This document shows positions 8,177 through 17,712 of a stretch of 64,000 nt of DNA, piece after piece. Source of the DNA: Paraburkholderia piptadeniae (lineage in GTDB: Bacteria; Pseudomonadota; Gammaproteobacteria; Burkholderiales; Burkholderiaceae); contig NZ_CYGY02000065.1 of the NCBI RefSeq assembly GCF_900007165.1, forward strand, positions 1 to 64,000. Direction: 5' to 3'. Position 1 is the first letter of the stretch. Every line of letters starts with the position of its first letter. The notes beneath the pieces were generated by a model. It saw only the letters and a program-made list of their open reading frames with translations, did no database searches and was not told where the DNA came from. Position numbers and translations under genes: made by a program.

Positions 8177-9004
8177 TCAGCGGACAGCACCCGCGTAGCT
8201 CGCGGGCGTGATGCCGAGGAGCCGGACGAATGCGCGCGTCATGTGGCTCTGGTCCGAGAAACCGGCGCAGGCCGCGGCATCCGCGAGCGCCGTCCCGCTG
8301 GCGATGAGCCGCCGCGCGAGCGCCACGCGACGCTGCATCCGGTACGCGTGCGGCGGCAAGCCGACTTCATGCGCGAAGCTGCGCAACAACTGGAAGCGGC
8401 TCATGCCCGCTTCGGCGGCGAGGTCAGCGAGCGTCGCAGACGACGCGGGATCGTCGTCGATGCGGCTTCTTGCTCGCACGATCGGGCCGATGTGTTCGCG
8501 TTCAGGCGTGAGCGGCGTCGCGTGATGCCGACCCACGTGCGCAAAAAGCGCGAGCAGCGCTTCTTCGCACGCAAGGTCATCGAAGCCCGCTCGTTCATTC
8601 GCCGCGCTCACCGCGACCGAGTACAGACGCGTGAAGCACGCGGACAATTGCGGATCGTTCAGCACGGGCCGCGTCAGTTCCACTTCGCGCACGGGCGCAT
8701 GCGCGCATTCGGCGAGCGTCGCGTACACGAGCGACGGCTCGAAGTACAGCATGCGCCACGCGCGTCCGTGTTCGTCGAGCGGACTGCCGTCGTGCACTTC
8801 GCCGGGATTGACCGTGATGACGTCTTTCGCGCGCGCTTCGACAGGCCCGCGCCCGCTTGCCGAACGCTGACCGCCCGCGACGACGACGCCGATGCCGAAG
8901 CGATCATGCGAATGACGCGCGAACGCATGCGTCGTGTGCGCGGCCGTCGCTTCGACGCCGTCGAGCGCACAACGCAGCATCTGAACGCGTCCACGCGGCT
9001 TCAT
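8177..9004 (-). CDS. AraC-family transcriptional regulator
   Basis: A 275-residue regulator with an N-terminal cupin-like sensing domain (histidines and the VNPGEVHDGSP segment near residues 65-76) and a C-terminal pair of helix-turn-helix motifs (LADLAAEAGMSRFQLLRSF and the later AACAGFSDQSHMTRAF, ending GITPASYAG). This is the usual layout of AraC proteins that control small exporters. It is upstream of and codirectional with the EamA gene, separated by about 100 bases, suggesting functional linkage. Confidence 0.9.
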   Translation of the reverse strand: MKPRGRVQMLRCALDGVEATAAHTTHAFARHSHDRFGIGVVVAGGQRSASGRGPVEARAKDVITVNPGEVHDGSPLDEHGRAWRMLYFEPSLVYATLAECAHAPVREVELTRPVLNDPQLSACFTRLYSVAVSAANERAGFDDLACEEALLALFAHVGRHHATPLTPEREHIGPIVRARSRIDDDPASSATLADLAAEAGMSRFQLLRSFAHEVGLPPHAYRMQRRVALARRLIASGTALADAAACAGFSDQSHMTRAFVRLLGITPASYAGAVR

Positions 9005-9087
9005 CGTTTCATTCGCTTGTCATTCGCTCATATCGAACGGACGCGTTTCGAGTGGCGCCATCAATCGTGCGATCGAACATTCGTGCA

Positions 9088-10020
9088 TCACCGCCGCCCT
9101 TCGTCGTTGCGCGTGCGCTCGCCTTCGCGGATCTTGCCTTGCGACACGCTGCTGCCAGGCGGCACGCTATGCGTAAGCCACACGTTGCCGCCGATCACCG
9201 AGCCCCGTCCGATCGTCACGCGGCCGAGAATCGTCGCGCCGGCATAGATCACGACGTCGTCTTCGACGATCGGATGGCGCGCGTTGCCCTTCACGAGCGT
9301 GCCGTCTTCATCTGCGGCAAAGCTTTTCGCGCCGAGCGTGACCGCCTGATAGAGGCGCACGCGCTCGCCGATGATCGCCGTTTCGCCGATCACGACGCCC
9401 GTGCCGTGATCGATGAAAAAGCTCGGGCCAATCTGCGCGCCGGGGTGAATATCGATGCCCGTCGCCGAATGCGCGATCTCGTTGATGAAGCGAGCGAGCA
9501 GCGGCACGCCGAGCCGATGCAGCGCGTGCGCGAGCCGATGATGCGTCATCGCCCAGACGCCCGGATAGCACAGCAGGATCTCGGTGATGTGCTGCGCGGC
9601 GGGGTCGCCAATGTAGGCAGCCTGAATATCGCTGACGAGCAGCGCGCGGATGGCGGGCAACTGCTTGCCGAAATCGCGCGCGACATTGAAGGCGCGCGCG
9701 CTCAGTTCGGCGTCCGTGGTCTCGGCGTGCTCGGGCAGAAAGCGCAGCGCGCGGCGGATCTGTTCGGACAGCAGCCGCAACGTGCTTTCGAGCGTATGAC
9801 CGACGTAGTAATCGACGCTTTCGTCGGTCAGATCGGGCGCGCCGTAGTGCGTCGGAAAAAGCGCGGCGCGCAATCCGCCGACGATGTTGATCACGGCATC
9901 GCGCGAAGGCAGTTCGCGAATGCCGCGCGGATGACGCGTGCGATGCAGCTCTTCACGCGACGCGCGCAAATCGGCGACGATCTGTTCGAGGCCCCAGTTG
10001 TGAGAAGAAACATTTGACAT
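9088..10020 (-). CDS. Serine O-acetyltransferase (EpsC type)
   Basis: Transfers acetyl from acetyl-CoA to serine in cysteine synthesis. The 310-residue protein has a C-terminal left-handed beta-helix built of hexapeptide repeats, including IDIHPGAQIG, FFIDHGTGVVIGETA with the catalytic Asp-His pair, and VVIYAGATILGRVTIG. The roughly 190-residue N-terminal helical part is the EpsC/SrpH subgroup layout, longer than E. coli CysE. No cysteine-synthase gene is next to it. Assignment to the family is strong; its role relative to a housekeeping CysE is unknown. Confidence 0.92.
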   Translation of the reverse strand: MSNVSSHNWGLEQIVADLRASREELHRTRHPRGIRELPSRDAVINIVGGLRAALFPTHYGAPDLTDESVDYYVGHTLESTLRLLSEQIRRALRFLPEHAETTDAELSARAFNVARDFGKQLPAIRALLVSDIQAAYIGDPAAQHITEILLCYPGVWAMTHHRLAHALHRLGVPLLARFINEIAHSATGIDIHPGAQIGPSFFIDHGTGVVIGETAIIGERVRLYQAVTLGAKSFAADEDGTLVKGNARHPIVEDDVVIYAGATILGRVTIGRGSVIGGNVWLTHSVPPGSSVSQGKIREGERTRNDEGRR

Positions 10021-10205
10021 GGCGACAACATCGTTCGCGCACGAGGCGCGATTAGAGTGAACTGTCCCCAGAGATTACCGCGTTTCGCCGCATGCCGTGC
10101 GGCCCTCGTGCGCTTTGCATACGGCACGCGTGATGCTGTGCGCGTCGCGTCATGCGTGGCATTGCGCAGCAAGTGATGTGCTAAAGGGCGTGCAATACAG
10201 CGTGC

Positions 10206-10439
10206 TTATACGGTCATGCTGCTCGCGTCGATCCAGCGCACGGCCCAGTCGCGCGCGTGCGCAATAGCAGCGGCTTCGTCGGCGAAACGGAGGTCAGTTG
10301 GGAAGAAACGGTTGGCGACCAGTTCACCATCGCTCGAACGCGACACGACGACATACGGTTGCCATGTTCCATCGCCCGCGCGCGCCGGCGCGCAATTAAG
10401 CAAGTAGCCACGATGTGTGAATGCAGCATCAACGTGCAT
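10206..10439 (-). CDS. Small hypothetical protein (77 aa)
   Basis: A 77-residue soluble protein with no signal peptide or membrane helix. It has a compact beta-rich look: a VDAAFTHRGYLLNCAPAR start, a YVVVSRSSDGELVANRFFP strand pair and an alpha-helical DEAAAIAHARDWAVRWID end, similar to small single-domain proteins common in Burkholderia genomes. I cannot assign a function. The codon use matches its neighbours and the start ATG is the only good one. It is isolated between the acetyltransferase gene and a divergent hypothetical gene. Confidence 0.7.
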   Translation of the reverse strand: MHVDAAFTHRGYLLNCAPARAGDGTWQPYVVVSRSSDGELVANRFFPTDLRFADEAAAIAHARDWAVRWIDASSMTV

Positions 10440-10729
10440 GAGTCACCCGCCCCTGACTGCCCCATAGATGGTCCTTATGGTTCTCTCACGAGTGCAGGTG
10501 CCGTGGGCTGAAACAGTCCGCGAGGTCGCCGCGGTCATGCAGGGTGTTGCTGCGCTCGTCGAACAAGAATCATACTCTGTAGAAATTGGACGTCCACGAA
10601 AAAATTAGCAAAAAATTGCCGGTCGCCCGAACGGCCGTCACGCGTAGTTCGACAGGTAATCGTACGCTCACGCGGAACGGGATTTGCTCCTATCCTATGT
10701 TTGGGACCACAAGCAAAGGAGGACACAAA

Positions 10730-11179
10730 ATGAGCCTCAATACACGCCCGGTGCCCGCGACGCAGTCCGGAACCGCGCTGGCGCGCAGCGCCGAAATGCA
10801 TAACGATCGCACGCACGACAGCACTGTCGATACCGACAGCAAGAATCACGAAGCTGCGCGCATCGCGGGCCATGGGCCCATCGGCCCCGACGAGATCACG
10901 ACGAGCAACGCAACGCTCGTCAACAGCGTGCCCGACGATCCGTTAGCGGAGCTGGCGGGATTCGATAGCCGTATCGGCGGCAACCATCTGCTGCTCGCAC
11001 TGGAGCCGGGTTATCACGTGATCGACAAGGGCATGATCGCGCCCGCGACGGTCGAGCGTTTCGACGACCGCTTCCACCAGTCGTATTCGCTTACTGGCGA
11101 TCAGTTGCGCGGACGCGTGCACTTCGCGCTCAACCATCAACGGCCGACGCGCGTCATCGAACTCGAACGCGACGAGTGA
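10730..11179 (+). CDS. Hypothetical protein, DUF3005-like
   Basis: A 149-residue protein beginning MSLNTRPVPAT, preceded by a strong aaaggagg site eight bases upstream, which decides the start; an open frame extends 144 bases further without such support. The N-terminal third is polar and probably flexible (rich in His, Asp, Ser), followed by a folded segment with DPLAELAGFDSRIGGNHLL and VIDKGMIAPATVERFDDRF. I associate it with the Burkholderia DUF3005 family from memory. No enzymatic motif or export signal is visible, and its role is unknown. Confidence 0.72.
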   Translation: MSLNTRPVPATQSGTALARSAEMHNDRTHDSTVDTDSKNHEAARIAGHGPIGPDEITTSNATLVNSVPDDPLAELAGFDSRIGGNHLLLALEPGYHVIDKGMIAPATVERFDDRFHQSYSLTGDQLRGRVHFALNHQRPTRVIELERDE

Positions 11180-11471
11180 GCGTCGTTTCGCGTGACGCGT
11201 CAATCCGTTGACGCGTCACGCACGTTCACGAGCTTTCGCGCATTTTTCGCGTTTGCGTTTCAATCGCGCGTTAGCCGCCATGTGGCGTTCGTCTGTGCGA
11301 TGGCGAACGTTTGCGTGCTCTCGCACAACTCCATCGCGTTTCGTTTCGCTACGCATACGCACACGTGCGATTCGAAACCGCTGGTTTCATGACCTCGTCG
11401 CTTACACGCCTTTTTCGGCGGCGTTGCAGTCCGCATAATCGGTGCATCTTCTTGACCTCACGGAGCAGCAC

Positions 11472-12077
11472 ATGAGCAAAGTCGTTGTGATCGGCGCAAC
11501 GGGTACGCTGGGCCAGGCCGTCGCCGCCGCATTGAAAGCGCGTCACGAAGTGATCGAAGTGGGCGCGACGCGTGGCGCGCATCGCGTCGACAGCACGGAC
11601 CCGGCGAGTATCGAACGGCTGTTTCAGGAAATCGGCAACGTCGATGCCGTGGTCACGGCGACCGGCAAAGTCCATTTCGGGCCCTTGACCGAGATGACGA
11701 TCGAGCAGTTCTGGATCGGCCTGCGCGACAAGCTGATGGGACAGATCAATTTCGTGCTCGCCGCGCAAAAGTACGTGAACGACGGCGGATCGTTCACGCT
11801 GACGAGCGGCATTCTCGCCGACGAGCCGATCAGCCAGGGCGTCAGCGCGACCACCGTAAACCTCGCGCTCGAAGGCTTCGTGCGAGGCGCGGCGATCGAG
11901 CTGCCGCGCGGCATCCGCATCAACGTCGTCAGTCCGACTGTGCTGACGGAATCGATGGAAAGCTATGCGCCGTTCTTCCGCGGCTTCGAACCCGTCGACG
12001 CAAGCAAGGCCGCGCAGGGCTATCTGCGCAGCGTCGAGGGCGCGCAGACGGGACGGGTTTATCGCGTAGGCGGCTAA
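11472..12077 (+). CDS. Short-chain dehydrogenase/reductase
   Basis: A 201-residue NAD(P)-dependent oxidoreductase of the SDR fold. The nucleotide-binding GATGTLG lies at residues 8-14, an NDGG segment and TSGIL precede the active site, and the protein is shorter than classical SDRs (about 250). The canonical Tyr-x-x-x-Lys is not evident; the region around SQGVSATTVNLALEGFVRGAA aligns there instead, as in the SDR subgroup of uncharacterised short members. The ATG at 11472 follows cggagcag. The substrate is unknown. Confidence 0.82.
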   Translation: MSKVVVIGATGTLGQAVAAALKARHEVIEVGATRGAHRVDSTDPASIERLFQEIGNVDAVVTATGKVHFGPLTEMTIEQFWIGLRDKLMGQINFVLAAQKYVNDGGSFTLTSGILADEPISQGVSATTVNLALEGFVRGAAIELPRGIRINVVSPTVLTESMESYAPFFRGFEPVDASKAAQGYLRSVEGAQTGRVYRVGG

Positions 12078-12165
12078 TGAGCCATTGAGCGCTGGCCATC
12101 GAGTTGGGCCTATTGCACGTGGGCCAACGCGCGCCGCGCTGACGCGTGCGGGCAAGCGGGCGCGC

Positions 12166-13071
12166 CTACGCCCGCTGCTCCTTGACGCGCGACACGATCT
12201 GCGTCGGGCTCACGAACTGCAGCGCGATCAACACCCAGATCAGCGTAATCGCCATATAGATCATCGCCATCGCGTCGATCGATTGCGGTGCGCGCACGCC
12301 CGTCGAAAACACCGCGTAATACAACGCGACGACGAGCGTTTGCGTCGACGGCCCAGCTGTGAAGAACGTCAGCTCGAACATGCCGATCGTGCGCACCAGC
12401 ACCAGCAGACCCGCCGCGAGCATGCCGGGCACCAGCAACGGCAGCAGCACATAGCGGAAATAGCGGAACGTGTTCGCGCCGAAAATGCGCGCCGCCGATT
12501 CCAGATTCGGATCGATCTGCTCGATGAACGGTGTCATCACGAGAATGACGAACGGCAGCGCGGGCACGAGGTTCGCGAGGATCACACCGGCGAGCGTGCC
12601 CGCGAGCCCGACCTTGTACATCACCGTCGCCATCGGAATGCCGTACGTGACGGGCGGCACCATCAGCGGCAGCAGGAACACGAGCATCGCGAAACGCTTG
12701 CCGCGAAACTGCACGCGTGCGAGCGCATACGCGGCGGGCACGCCGAGCAGGATCGACAGCAGCACCACCGCGCCGACCACTTCGACCGTCACCCACAGCA
12801 CGGCCGCCAGCTGGAAGTCACTCCACGCCTGCGCGTACCAGTGCAGCGTGAAGCCCTGCGGCAGCAGCGTGCCGAACCAGCGCGTCGCGATCGAGTTGAC
12901 GGCGACCGTCGCGATCAGCAATACGATGTTCAGCAGAAAGAAAATCATCGCGCCCCAGACGAGCGCCTTGTACACGCGGTCGCGCAGACTGACGTACGGT
13001 TTCATCGACTTCACCGTTTGCCCTTGCGGCGTGGCGGGCCACGGATGCGCGACTTGACGATCGGTTGCCAT
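12166..13071 (-). CDS. ABC transporter permease (PotC type)
   Basis: Second inner-membrane permease of a polyamine/phosphonate-type ABC importer. The 301-residue protein has six hydrophobic segments and the EAA-loop region (ESAARIFGANTFRYFRYVLLPLLVPG) that contacts the ATPase. Its start codon overlaps the stop of the upstream permease gene (TGATG), so the two are translationally coupled. It is the last gene of a leftward four-gene operon running from the binding protein to this permease. Family naming is secure; the solute is not. Confidence 0.91.
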   Translation of the reverse strand: MATDRQVAHPWPATPQGQTVKSMKPYVSLRDRVYKALVWGAMIFFLLNIVLLIATVAVNSIATRWFGTLLPQGFTLHWYAQAWSDFQLAAVLWVTVEVVGAVVLLSILLGVPAAYALARVQFRGKRFAMLVFLLPLMVPPVTYGIPMATVMYKVGLAGTLAGVILANLVPALPFVILVMTPFIEQIDPNLESAARIFGANTFRYFRYVLLPLLVPGMLAAGLLVLVRTIGMFELTFFTAGPSTQTLVVALYYAVFSTGVRAPQSIDAMAMIYMAITLIWVLIALQFVSPTQIVSRVKEQRA

Positions 13072-13958
13072 CAGCCCTTACCTCCCGTCGCCGGTCCGCT
13101 GTAGAAGAAGCGGCGCGCGCCCAGCATCGCGGCGACGATCACCAGTTGCACGAATCCCATCACGATCGCGATCGCCGAAGCTAGCGAGTAGTCGTAGTTT
13201 TCGAACGCGGCCTCGGCGGCGGCGATCGACATTACGCGGGTCGGCCCGGCCGGCGCACCGAGCAGCACCGCCGACGGAAACACCGAGAACGCCTGCACGA
13301 ACGACAGGCACGCCGCCATCGTCAGCCCCGGCACCAGCAGCGGCAGATAGATCTGCCGGAACTGTTGCCACGGATTCGCGCCGAGCGTCGCGGCGGCGCT
13401 CGCGAGCGTCGGATCGATGCCCGTCACGTACGACAGCGTCAGCAGAAACGCGAACGGAAAGCCGGATACGATCAGCGAGATCAGTACGCCCCAGAAGTTG
13501 TGCGTGAGGCGCACTTCGTCGCTGTAGAGATGCAGCCCTTGCAGCGCCTGCGGAAACCAGCCGTTCGGACCGAAGTATGTGAGCATGCCGTCGGCGATCA
13601 GCACGGTGCCGAGTGTGATGGGAATCACGAGCAGCGTCGTCACGAACTTCTGATAAGGCGACGGACGGCGCAGCGCAAACGCGACGGGCACCGACACGCC
13701 GACATTGATCAGCGTCGCGGGCACGGCGAGCTTCAGCGTGACGAGGATGGTCGGCCACATCGACGTGTCACTGAAGAACTTCGCGTAGTTCGCCCACATT
13801 CCGCCGCCTTCCATCGGACTGAACGACAGCGCGAGCCCGTAGGCGAACGGATAGACGAAGAGCGCAAGGATGAACAGCAAGGCTGGCGACACGAGCCACG
13901 CCTTGCGATCGCGCGGCGCGACGAGCGCTCGCGAAGCGGCGGACGTCACCGTGCTCAT
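13071..13958 (-). CDS. ABC transporter permease (PotB type)
   Basis: First permease of the same importer, 295 residues from the ATG at 13958 (MSTVTSAASRALVAP). It has six membrane segments and the cytoplasmic loop ASAAATLGANPWQQFRQIYLPLLVPG typical of the permease-ATPase contact. The start overlaps the end of the ATPase gene by four bases (ATGA). Longer in-frame starts exist up to 14051 but lie inside the ATPase coding sequence and encode unlikely arginine-rich residues. It would pair with the PotC-type permease as a heterodimer. Confidence 0.91.
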   Translation of the reverse strand: MSTVTSAASRALVAPRDRKAWLVSPALLFILALFVYPFAYGLALSFSPMEGGGMWANYAKFFSDTSMWPTILVTLKLAVPATLINVGVSVPVAFALRRPSPYQKFVTTLLVIPITLGTVLIADGMLTYFGPNGWFPQALQGLHLYSDEVRLTHNFWGVLISLIVSGFPFAFLLTLSYVTGIDPTLASAAATLGANPWQQFRQIYLPLLVPGLTMAACLSFVQAFSVFPSAVLLGAPAGPTRVMSIAAAEAAFENYDYSLASAIAIVMGFVQLVIVAAMLGARRFFYSGPATGGKG

Positions 13959-15034
13959 GTCGGTTCTCCGTCGTAGACGAGCGTGCGCGTCGGCGGCACG
14001 CGCAGCGTGATGCGCTCGCCCTCGGTGAATTCGCCCGCGACGCGCGCCCACAGTTCGCCGAATGCGCTCTTCACGCGAATCAGCGAATCGCGGCCGCCGT
14101 ACTCGACGGTCGTCACCTGCGCGTCAAACGCGTTCTCCGAACCGGGCGCGGCGCGCTCCATGTCCTCGGGACGCAGCGCAACGGCGACGCGCTTGCTGCT
14201 GAAGCCGTCCATCGCCATGCCGACGAGGCGCACGCCGTTCGCCTCCACGGCCACGCCTTCGCCCTGCGTGCCTTCGAGCGTGAACGGCAGCACGTTGCGA
14301 TAGCCCATGAAACGCGCGACGTGCAGATTCTTCGGACGTCCGTAGACTTCCTTCGGCGTCGCGACCTGCTGCACAACGCCCTCTCTCATCACGACGATGC
14401 GGTCGGCCATCGACAGCGCTTCGTCCTGATCGTGCGTCACGTAGATGGTCGCGCGATCCAGTTGCGTGTGAATGCGGCGAATCTCGGCGCGCATTTCGAT
14501 GCGCAGCTTCGTGTCGAGATTCGACAGCGGCTCGTCCATCAGAATGAGCGGCGGCTCGATCACGATCGCGCGCGCAATCGCGACGCGCTGCTGCTGGCCG
14601 CCCGACAGCTGGCCCGGCAGCTTCTTCTCGTGGCCGACCAGTTGCACGAGTTGCAGCGCTTCTCGCGCGCGCTTCGCCGTTTCCGCCTTCGCTACGCCGC
14701 GCATCTTCAGACCGAAGCCGACGTTGTCGAGCACCGACATATGCGGAAACAGCGCGTAGTTCTGGAACACCATGCCGAAGCCGCGCTTTTCGGGCGGCAG
14801 CACGTCGATACGTTTTTCGTCGAGCCAGATGCCGCCGCCCGACAGCGGCTGCAAGCCCGCGATGCAGTTGAGCGCCGTCGACTTGCCGCAGCCCGACGGT
14901 CCCAGCAATGCGATGAATTCGCCGCGGCGGATGTTCAGATCGAGACCCTGCAACGCGGCCACCGGCTGCCCTTCGGCATTGACGAAATTGCGGCAGACGG
15001 ACTCGAGGCGCAACTGCTCAAATTGATGCTTCAT
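13955..15034 (-). CDS. ABC transporter ATP-binding protein (PotA type)
   Basis: ATPase of the importer, 359 residues from the ATG at 15034 (MKHQFEQLRLES). Walker A GPSGCGKST is at residues 45-53, the Q-loop is VFQNYALFPH, the signature is LSGGQQQRVAIARA, Walker B is LILMDEPLSNLD and the switch His is in YVTHDQDEA. A C-terminal TOBE-like domain follows, as in spermidine/putrescine and maltose-type ATPases. It overlaps the permease gene by four bases. The residues are all intact, so it should be active. Confidence 0.94.
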   Translation of the reverse strand: MKHQFEQLRLESVCRNFVNAEGQPVAALQGLDLNIRRGEFIALLGPSGCGKSTALNCIAGLQPLSGGGIWLDEKRIDVLPPEKRGFGMVFQNYALFPHMSVLDNVGFGLKMRGVAKAETAKRAREALQLVQLVGHEKKLPGQLSGGQQQRVAIARAIVIEPPLILMDEPLSNLDTKLRIEMRAEIRRIHTQLDRATIYVTHDQDEALSMADRIVVMREGVVQQVATPKEVYGRPKNLHVARFMGYRNVLPFTLEGTQGEGVAVEANGVRLVGMAMDGFSSKRVAVALRPEDMERAAPGSENAFDAQVTTVEYGGRDSLIRVKSAFGELWARVAGEFTEGERITLRVPPTRTLVYDGEPT

Positions 15035-15191
15035 GGTCGCTTCCCTACGATGTTGCATGACAGCGCCGCAAAGCACGGAGTGCTCGCGGCCTGCCGTCAC
15101 AATCGCCGATGCGCGCAACACGCGCACAAGATGCACGATACGCGCGCACCGGCTGCCCCACCTGATGCGGTGATGGGTACGCTATCGGGTC

Positions 15192-16367
15192 TTATTTCGT
15201 CTTCTGCGCGCCGACTTCGCGGTCCCACTTCTGGAACGCCGCCACCATCGTGGCCGCGCTCAACGGCAGAACGTGCGGACGATCGGCGAGCAGCTTCGCG
15301 TATTCCGGACGGCCGAATTTCTTCAGCACTTCCTGGCTGTGCTCCGGCGCCTGCGCTTCCGTCACGCCCTTGATGGCCGGGCCCGGATAGAAGTAGCCGT
15401 CGTCATAGGTCATCGCCTGCTGCGCGGGCTCCAGCATGAAGTTCATCAGCTTGTAGAGCACGTCGAGCTTTTCCTTCGGCACGCCCTTCGGAATCACCAT
15501 GTAGTGCGCGTCGTTCACCCACGTCATGTTGTCGAACGCCTGCACCTTGAATTCGGCCGGCACGATGCCGAGCGCGCGCGGGTTGATGTCCCAGCCCGTC
15601 ACCGTGACGGTCATGTCGCGCGTGCCTTCGCCCAGTTCCTTCATCACGGCCGACGTGCCGCCCGGATAGTAAGGAATGCAGTCGTTCAGTTGCTTGAGGA
15701 ACGCCCACGTCTTGTCCCAGCCGTTGACAGGATCTTTCGGGTCTTTATCGCCGAGCACATACGGCAGACCCATCAGGAACGTGCGGCCCGGGCCGGAATT
15801 TGCCGGACGCGCGTAGATCAGCTTGTTCGGATGCGCCTTGCACCACTGGAGCAGTTGCTCGGGCGTCTTCGGCGGATCGCTGACCTTGGCGGGGTTGTAT
15901 TCGATCAGCGGACCGGCCGGCATGTACGCGACTTCGACACCGTAACCTTGCGCGATGTCCTGCATCTTGCGCGGACCCGGCGCGTACTTGTCGAGCACGC
16001 CGGGCAGCGCGTTCTGGTCGGGCAGCAGCTTGATCCACAGGTTCTGTTCGATGCCGGCCGCGAGCGCATCGGTGCCCGTCAGCACGAGATCGATGTCCGA
16101 GCGGCCGGCCGCCTGCATCGCCTTGATCTTGCCGGGCAATTGCGGCGCGGGCGCGTTCGTGTACGTGATGTTGGAGACGAGATTCGGGTATTTGGCCTTG
16201 AAGGCTTCGAAACCCTTTTGCGTCAATTGAAGATCGCCGGCGACGTCGACGATGTTGAGCGTGACGGCATCGGCCGCTCGCGCCGTTTGTGTGAACCCAG
16301 CGACTGCGGCACCGACAGCCACGCACAGACCTGCCAACTTCACTGACAACCTGCCAGAAAAAGCCAT
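15192..16367 (-). CDS. ABC transporter substrate-binding protein
   Basis: Periplasmic binding protein of the PotD/extracellular solute-binding type, 391 residues. A signal peptide is clear (MAFSGRLSVKLAG, hydrophobic core, cleavage probably after TARA near residue 31). The mature part has the two-lobe pattern with DLVLTGTDALAAGIEQNLW and a C-terminal YPGPAIKG segment. It lies 157 bases upstream of the ATPase, first in the operon. The solute may be a polyamine, phosphonate or sugar-acid-like compound; the neighbouring catabolic genes make the last plausible. Confidence 0.9.
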   Translation of the reverse strand: MAFSGRLSVKLAGLCVAVGAAVAGFTQTARAADAVTLNIVDVAGDLQLTQKGFEAFKAKYPNLVSNITYTNAPAPQLPGKIKAMQAAGRSDIDLVLTGTDALAAGIEQNLWIKLLPDQNALPGVLDKYAPGPRKMQDIAQGYGVEVAYMPAGPLIEYNPAKVSDPPKTPEQLLQWCKAHPNKLIYARPANSGPGRTFLMGLPYVLGDKDPKDPVNGWDKTWAFLKQLNDCIPYYPGGTSAVMKELGEGTRDMTVTVTGWDINPRALGIVPAEFKVQAFDNMTWVNDAHYMVIPKGVPKEKLDVLYKLMNFMLEPAQQAMTYDDGYFYPGPAIKGVTEAQAPEHSQEVLKKFGRPEYAKLLADRPHVLPLSAATMVAAFQKWDREVGAQKTK

Positions 16368-16658
16368 TTCGTCTCCTCGCCTCTTGGTATGGAACGTCCG
16401 CCGACCGGAATGCGGCGGTGACGTACTACGGGCTGCTAGTCAGTGAAACATAACGAAGGCGCGGGCATGATGTCAAGCAAATTCTGCCCGGGGCCGTTCG
16501 CGGCAAGGCAGGCTTACAGAATCTTCAAATCCTTTTGTGACAACGATTTCAGCCGGATTAGCAAGCCTGGCCATGCATCATAGGGAGAACACTGACGCGT
16601 AACTTGTTAGGCAACTTTGAACAATCGGCCAGTCGTCGTGCTGGACGCGCGTGTTGCG
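16368..16658. other. Intergenic region upstream of the ABC operon
   Basis: About 290 bases between the binding-protein start and the lactonase stop. It should hold the ABC operon promoter (the AT-richer part near 16440-16500). I see no gene, strong hairpin or repeat in it. Confidence 0.5.
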
Positions 16659-17603
16659 TCAGCCGCCGCGCACGCCTTGCGTGTTCACGTACAGCGAATA
16701 GAGACCGTGGCTCGCGGCCATGAAGAGCCGGTTGCGATGCCGGCCGCCGAAGCACACGTTCGCGCAACGTTCCGGCAGCGCGATGTGCCCGAGCGCTTCG
16801 CCTTGCGGCGAGAACACCCGCACGCCGTCGAGCTCTTCGGTGCCCATGCCCCAGCCGCACCACAGGTTGCCGTGGATGTCGACGCGAAAGCCGTCCGGCG
16901 TGCCTTGCTGCGCGTCGATCAGCACGCGGTTGTTCGCGAGCGACCGGCCGTCGCCGACGACGTCGAACGCGCGGATCGTGCGCGGCTTCGAGCGCGACTC
17001 GACGATGTACAGCACCGACTCGTCCGGCGAGAACGCGAGCCCGTTCGGCCCGATCACTTCATCGCAGACCATCGCCACTTCGCCCGTCTGGCCGTCGACG
17101 CGATACACGTTCTGCGGCAACTCGGATTGCTGCTTTTCGCCTTCGTAGAAGCTGTCGATGCCGAACGACGGATCGGTAAACCAGATCGAGCCGTCCGACT
17201 TCACAACCACGTCGTTCGGCGAGTTGAAGCGCTTGCCCTGGTAGCGCTCGGCGATCACCGTGATCGAGCCGTCGTATTCGGTGCGCGTGACGCGCCGCGT
17301 CAGATGCTCGCAGGTGACGAGCCGCCCCTCGCGGTCGCGCGTGTTGCCGTTCGCGTTGTTCGACGGCCGGCGAAACGGCGTGACGGCCCCCGTCTCTTCG
17401 TCCCAGCGGAGGATGCGGTTGTTCGGAATGTCACTCCACAGGACGTAGCGGCCGTCGCCGAACCAGACGGGCCCTTCCGACCAGCGCGCGCCCTGGTACA
17501 GGCACTCGACGGAAGCCGATGCCAGGCGCAACGCGTCGAAGCGGGGATCGAAACTGCGGATGGAAGGATCGGGATAGCGTCGGTGATTGCTGGGTTCGGT
17601 CAT
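16659..17603 (-). CDS. SMP-30/gluconolactonase-family lactonase
   Basis: A 314-residue six-bladed beta-propeller of the SMP-30/LRE family, which hydrolyses sugar lactones using a divalent metal. Visible motifs are WSEGPVWF near residues 41-48 (with the metal-binding Glu), RLVTCEHLTRRV, NSPNDVVVKSDGSIWFTDP (Asn and Asp ligands) and IGPNGLAFSPDES. The adjacent dehydrogenase and DHDPS-family genes suggest it opens an aldonolactone in a non-phosphorylative sugar pathway. The exact sugar is not determinable. Confidence 0.9.
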   Translation of the reverse strand: MTEPSNHRRYPDPSIRSFDPRFDALRLASASVECLYQGARWSEGPVWFGDGRYVLWSDIPNNRILRWDEETGAVTPFRRPSNNANGNTRDREGRLVTCEHLTRRVTRTEYDGSITVIAERYQGKRFNSPNDVVVKSDGSIWFTDPSFGIDSFYEGEKQQSELPQNVYRVDGQTGEVAMVCDEVIGPNGLAFSPDESVLYIVESRSKPRTIRAFDVVGDGRSLANNRVLIDAQQGTPDGFRVDIHGNLWCGWGMGTEELDGVRVFSPQGEALGHIALPERCANVCFGGRHRNRLFMAASHGLYSLYVNTQGVRGG

Positions 17604-17712
17604 GGCGCTGTCGGTGCGAACGCCGGGCGTCGAATGGAATCGACGCCCGGTATTCGGCGGTCTTTTTTTTCGAATTGATTGCTGTTGGATGCGGCCGCGC
17701 TTGCTCTTGCGC

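Noticed and set aside
12085..13104. A long His/Arg-rich rightward open frame opposite the permease gene
   Set aside because: The composition is that of an antisense frame of high-GC coding DNA; the leftward permease has clear membrane segments and operon overlaps.
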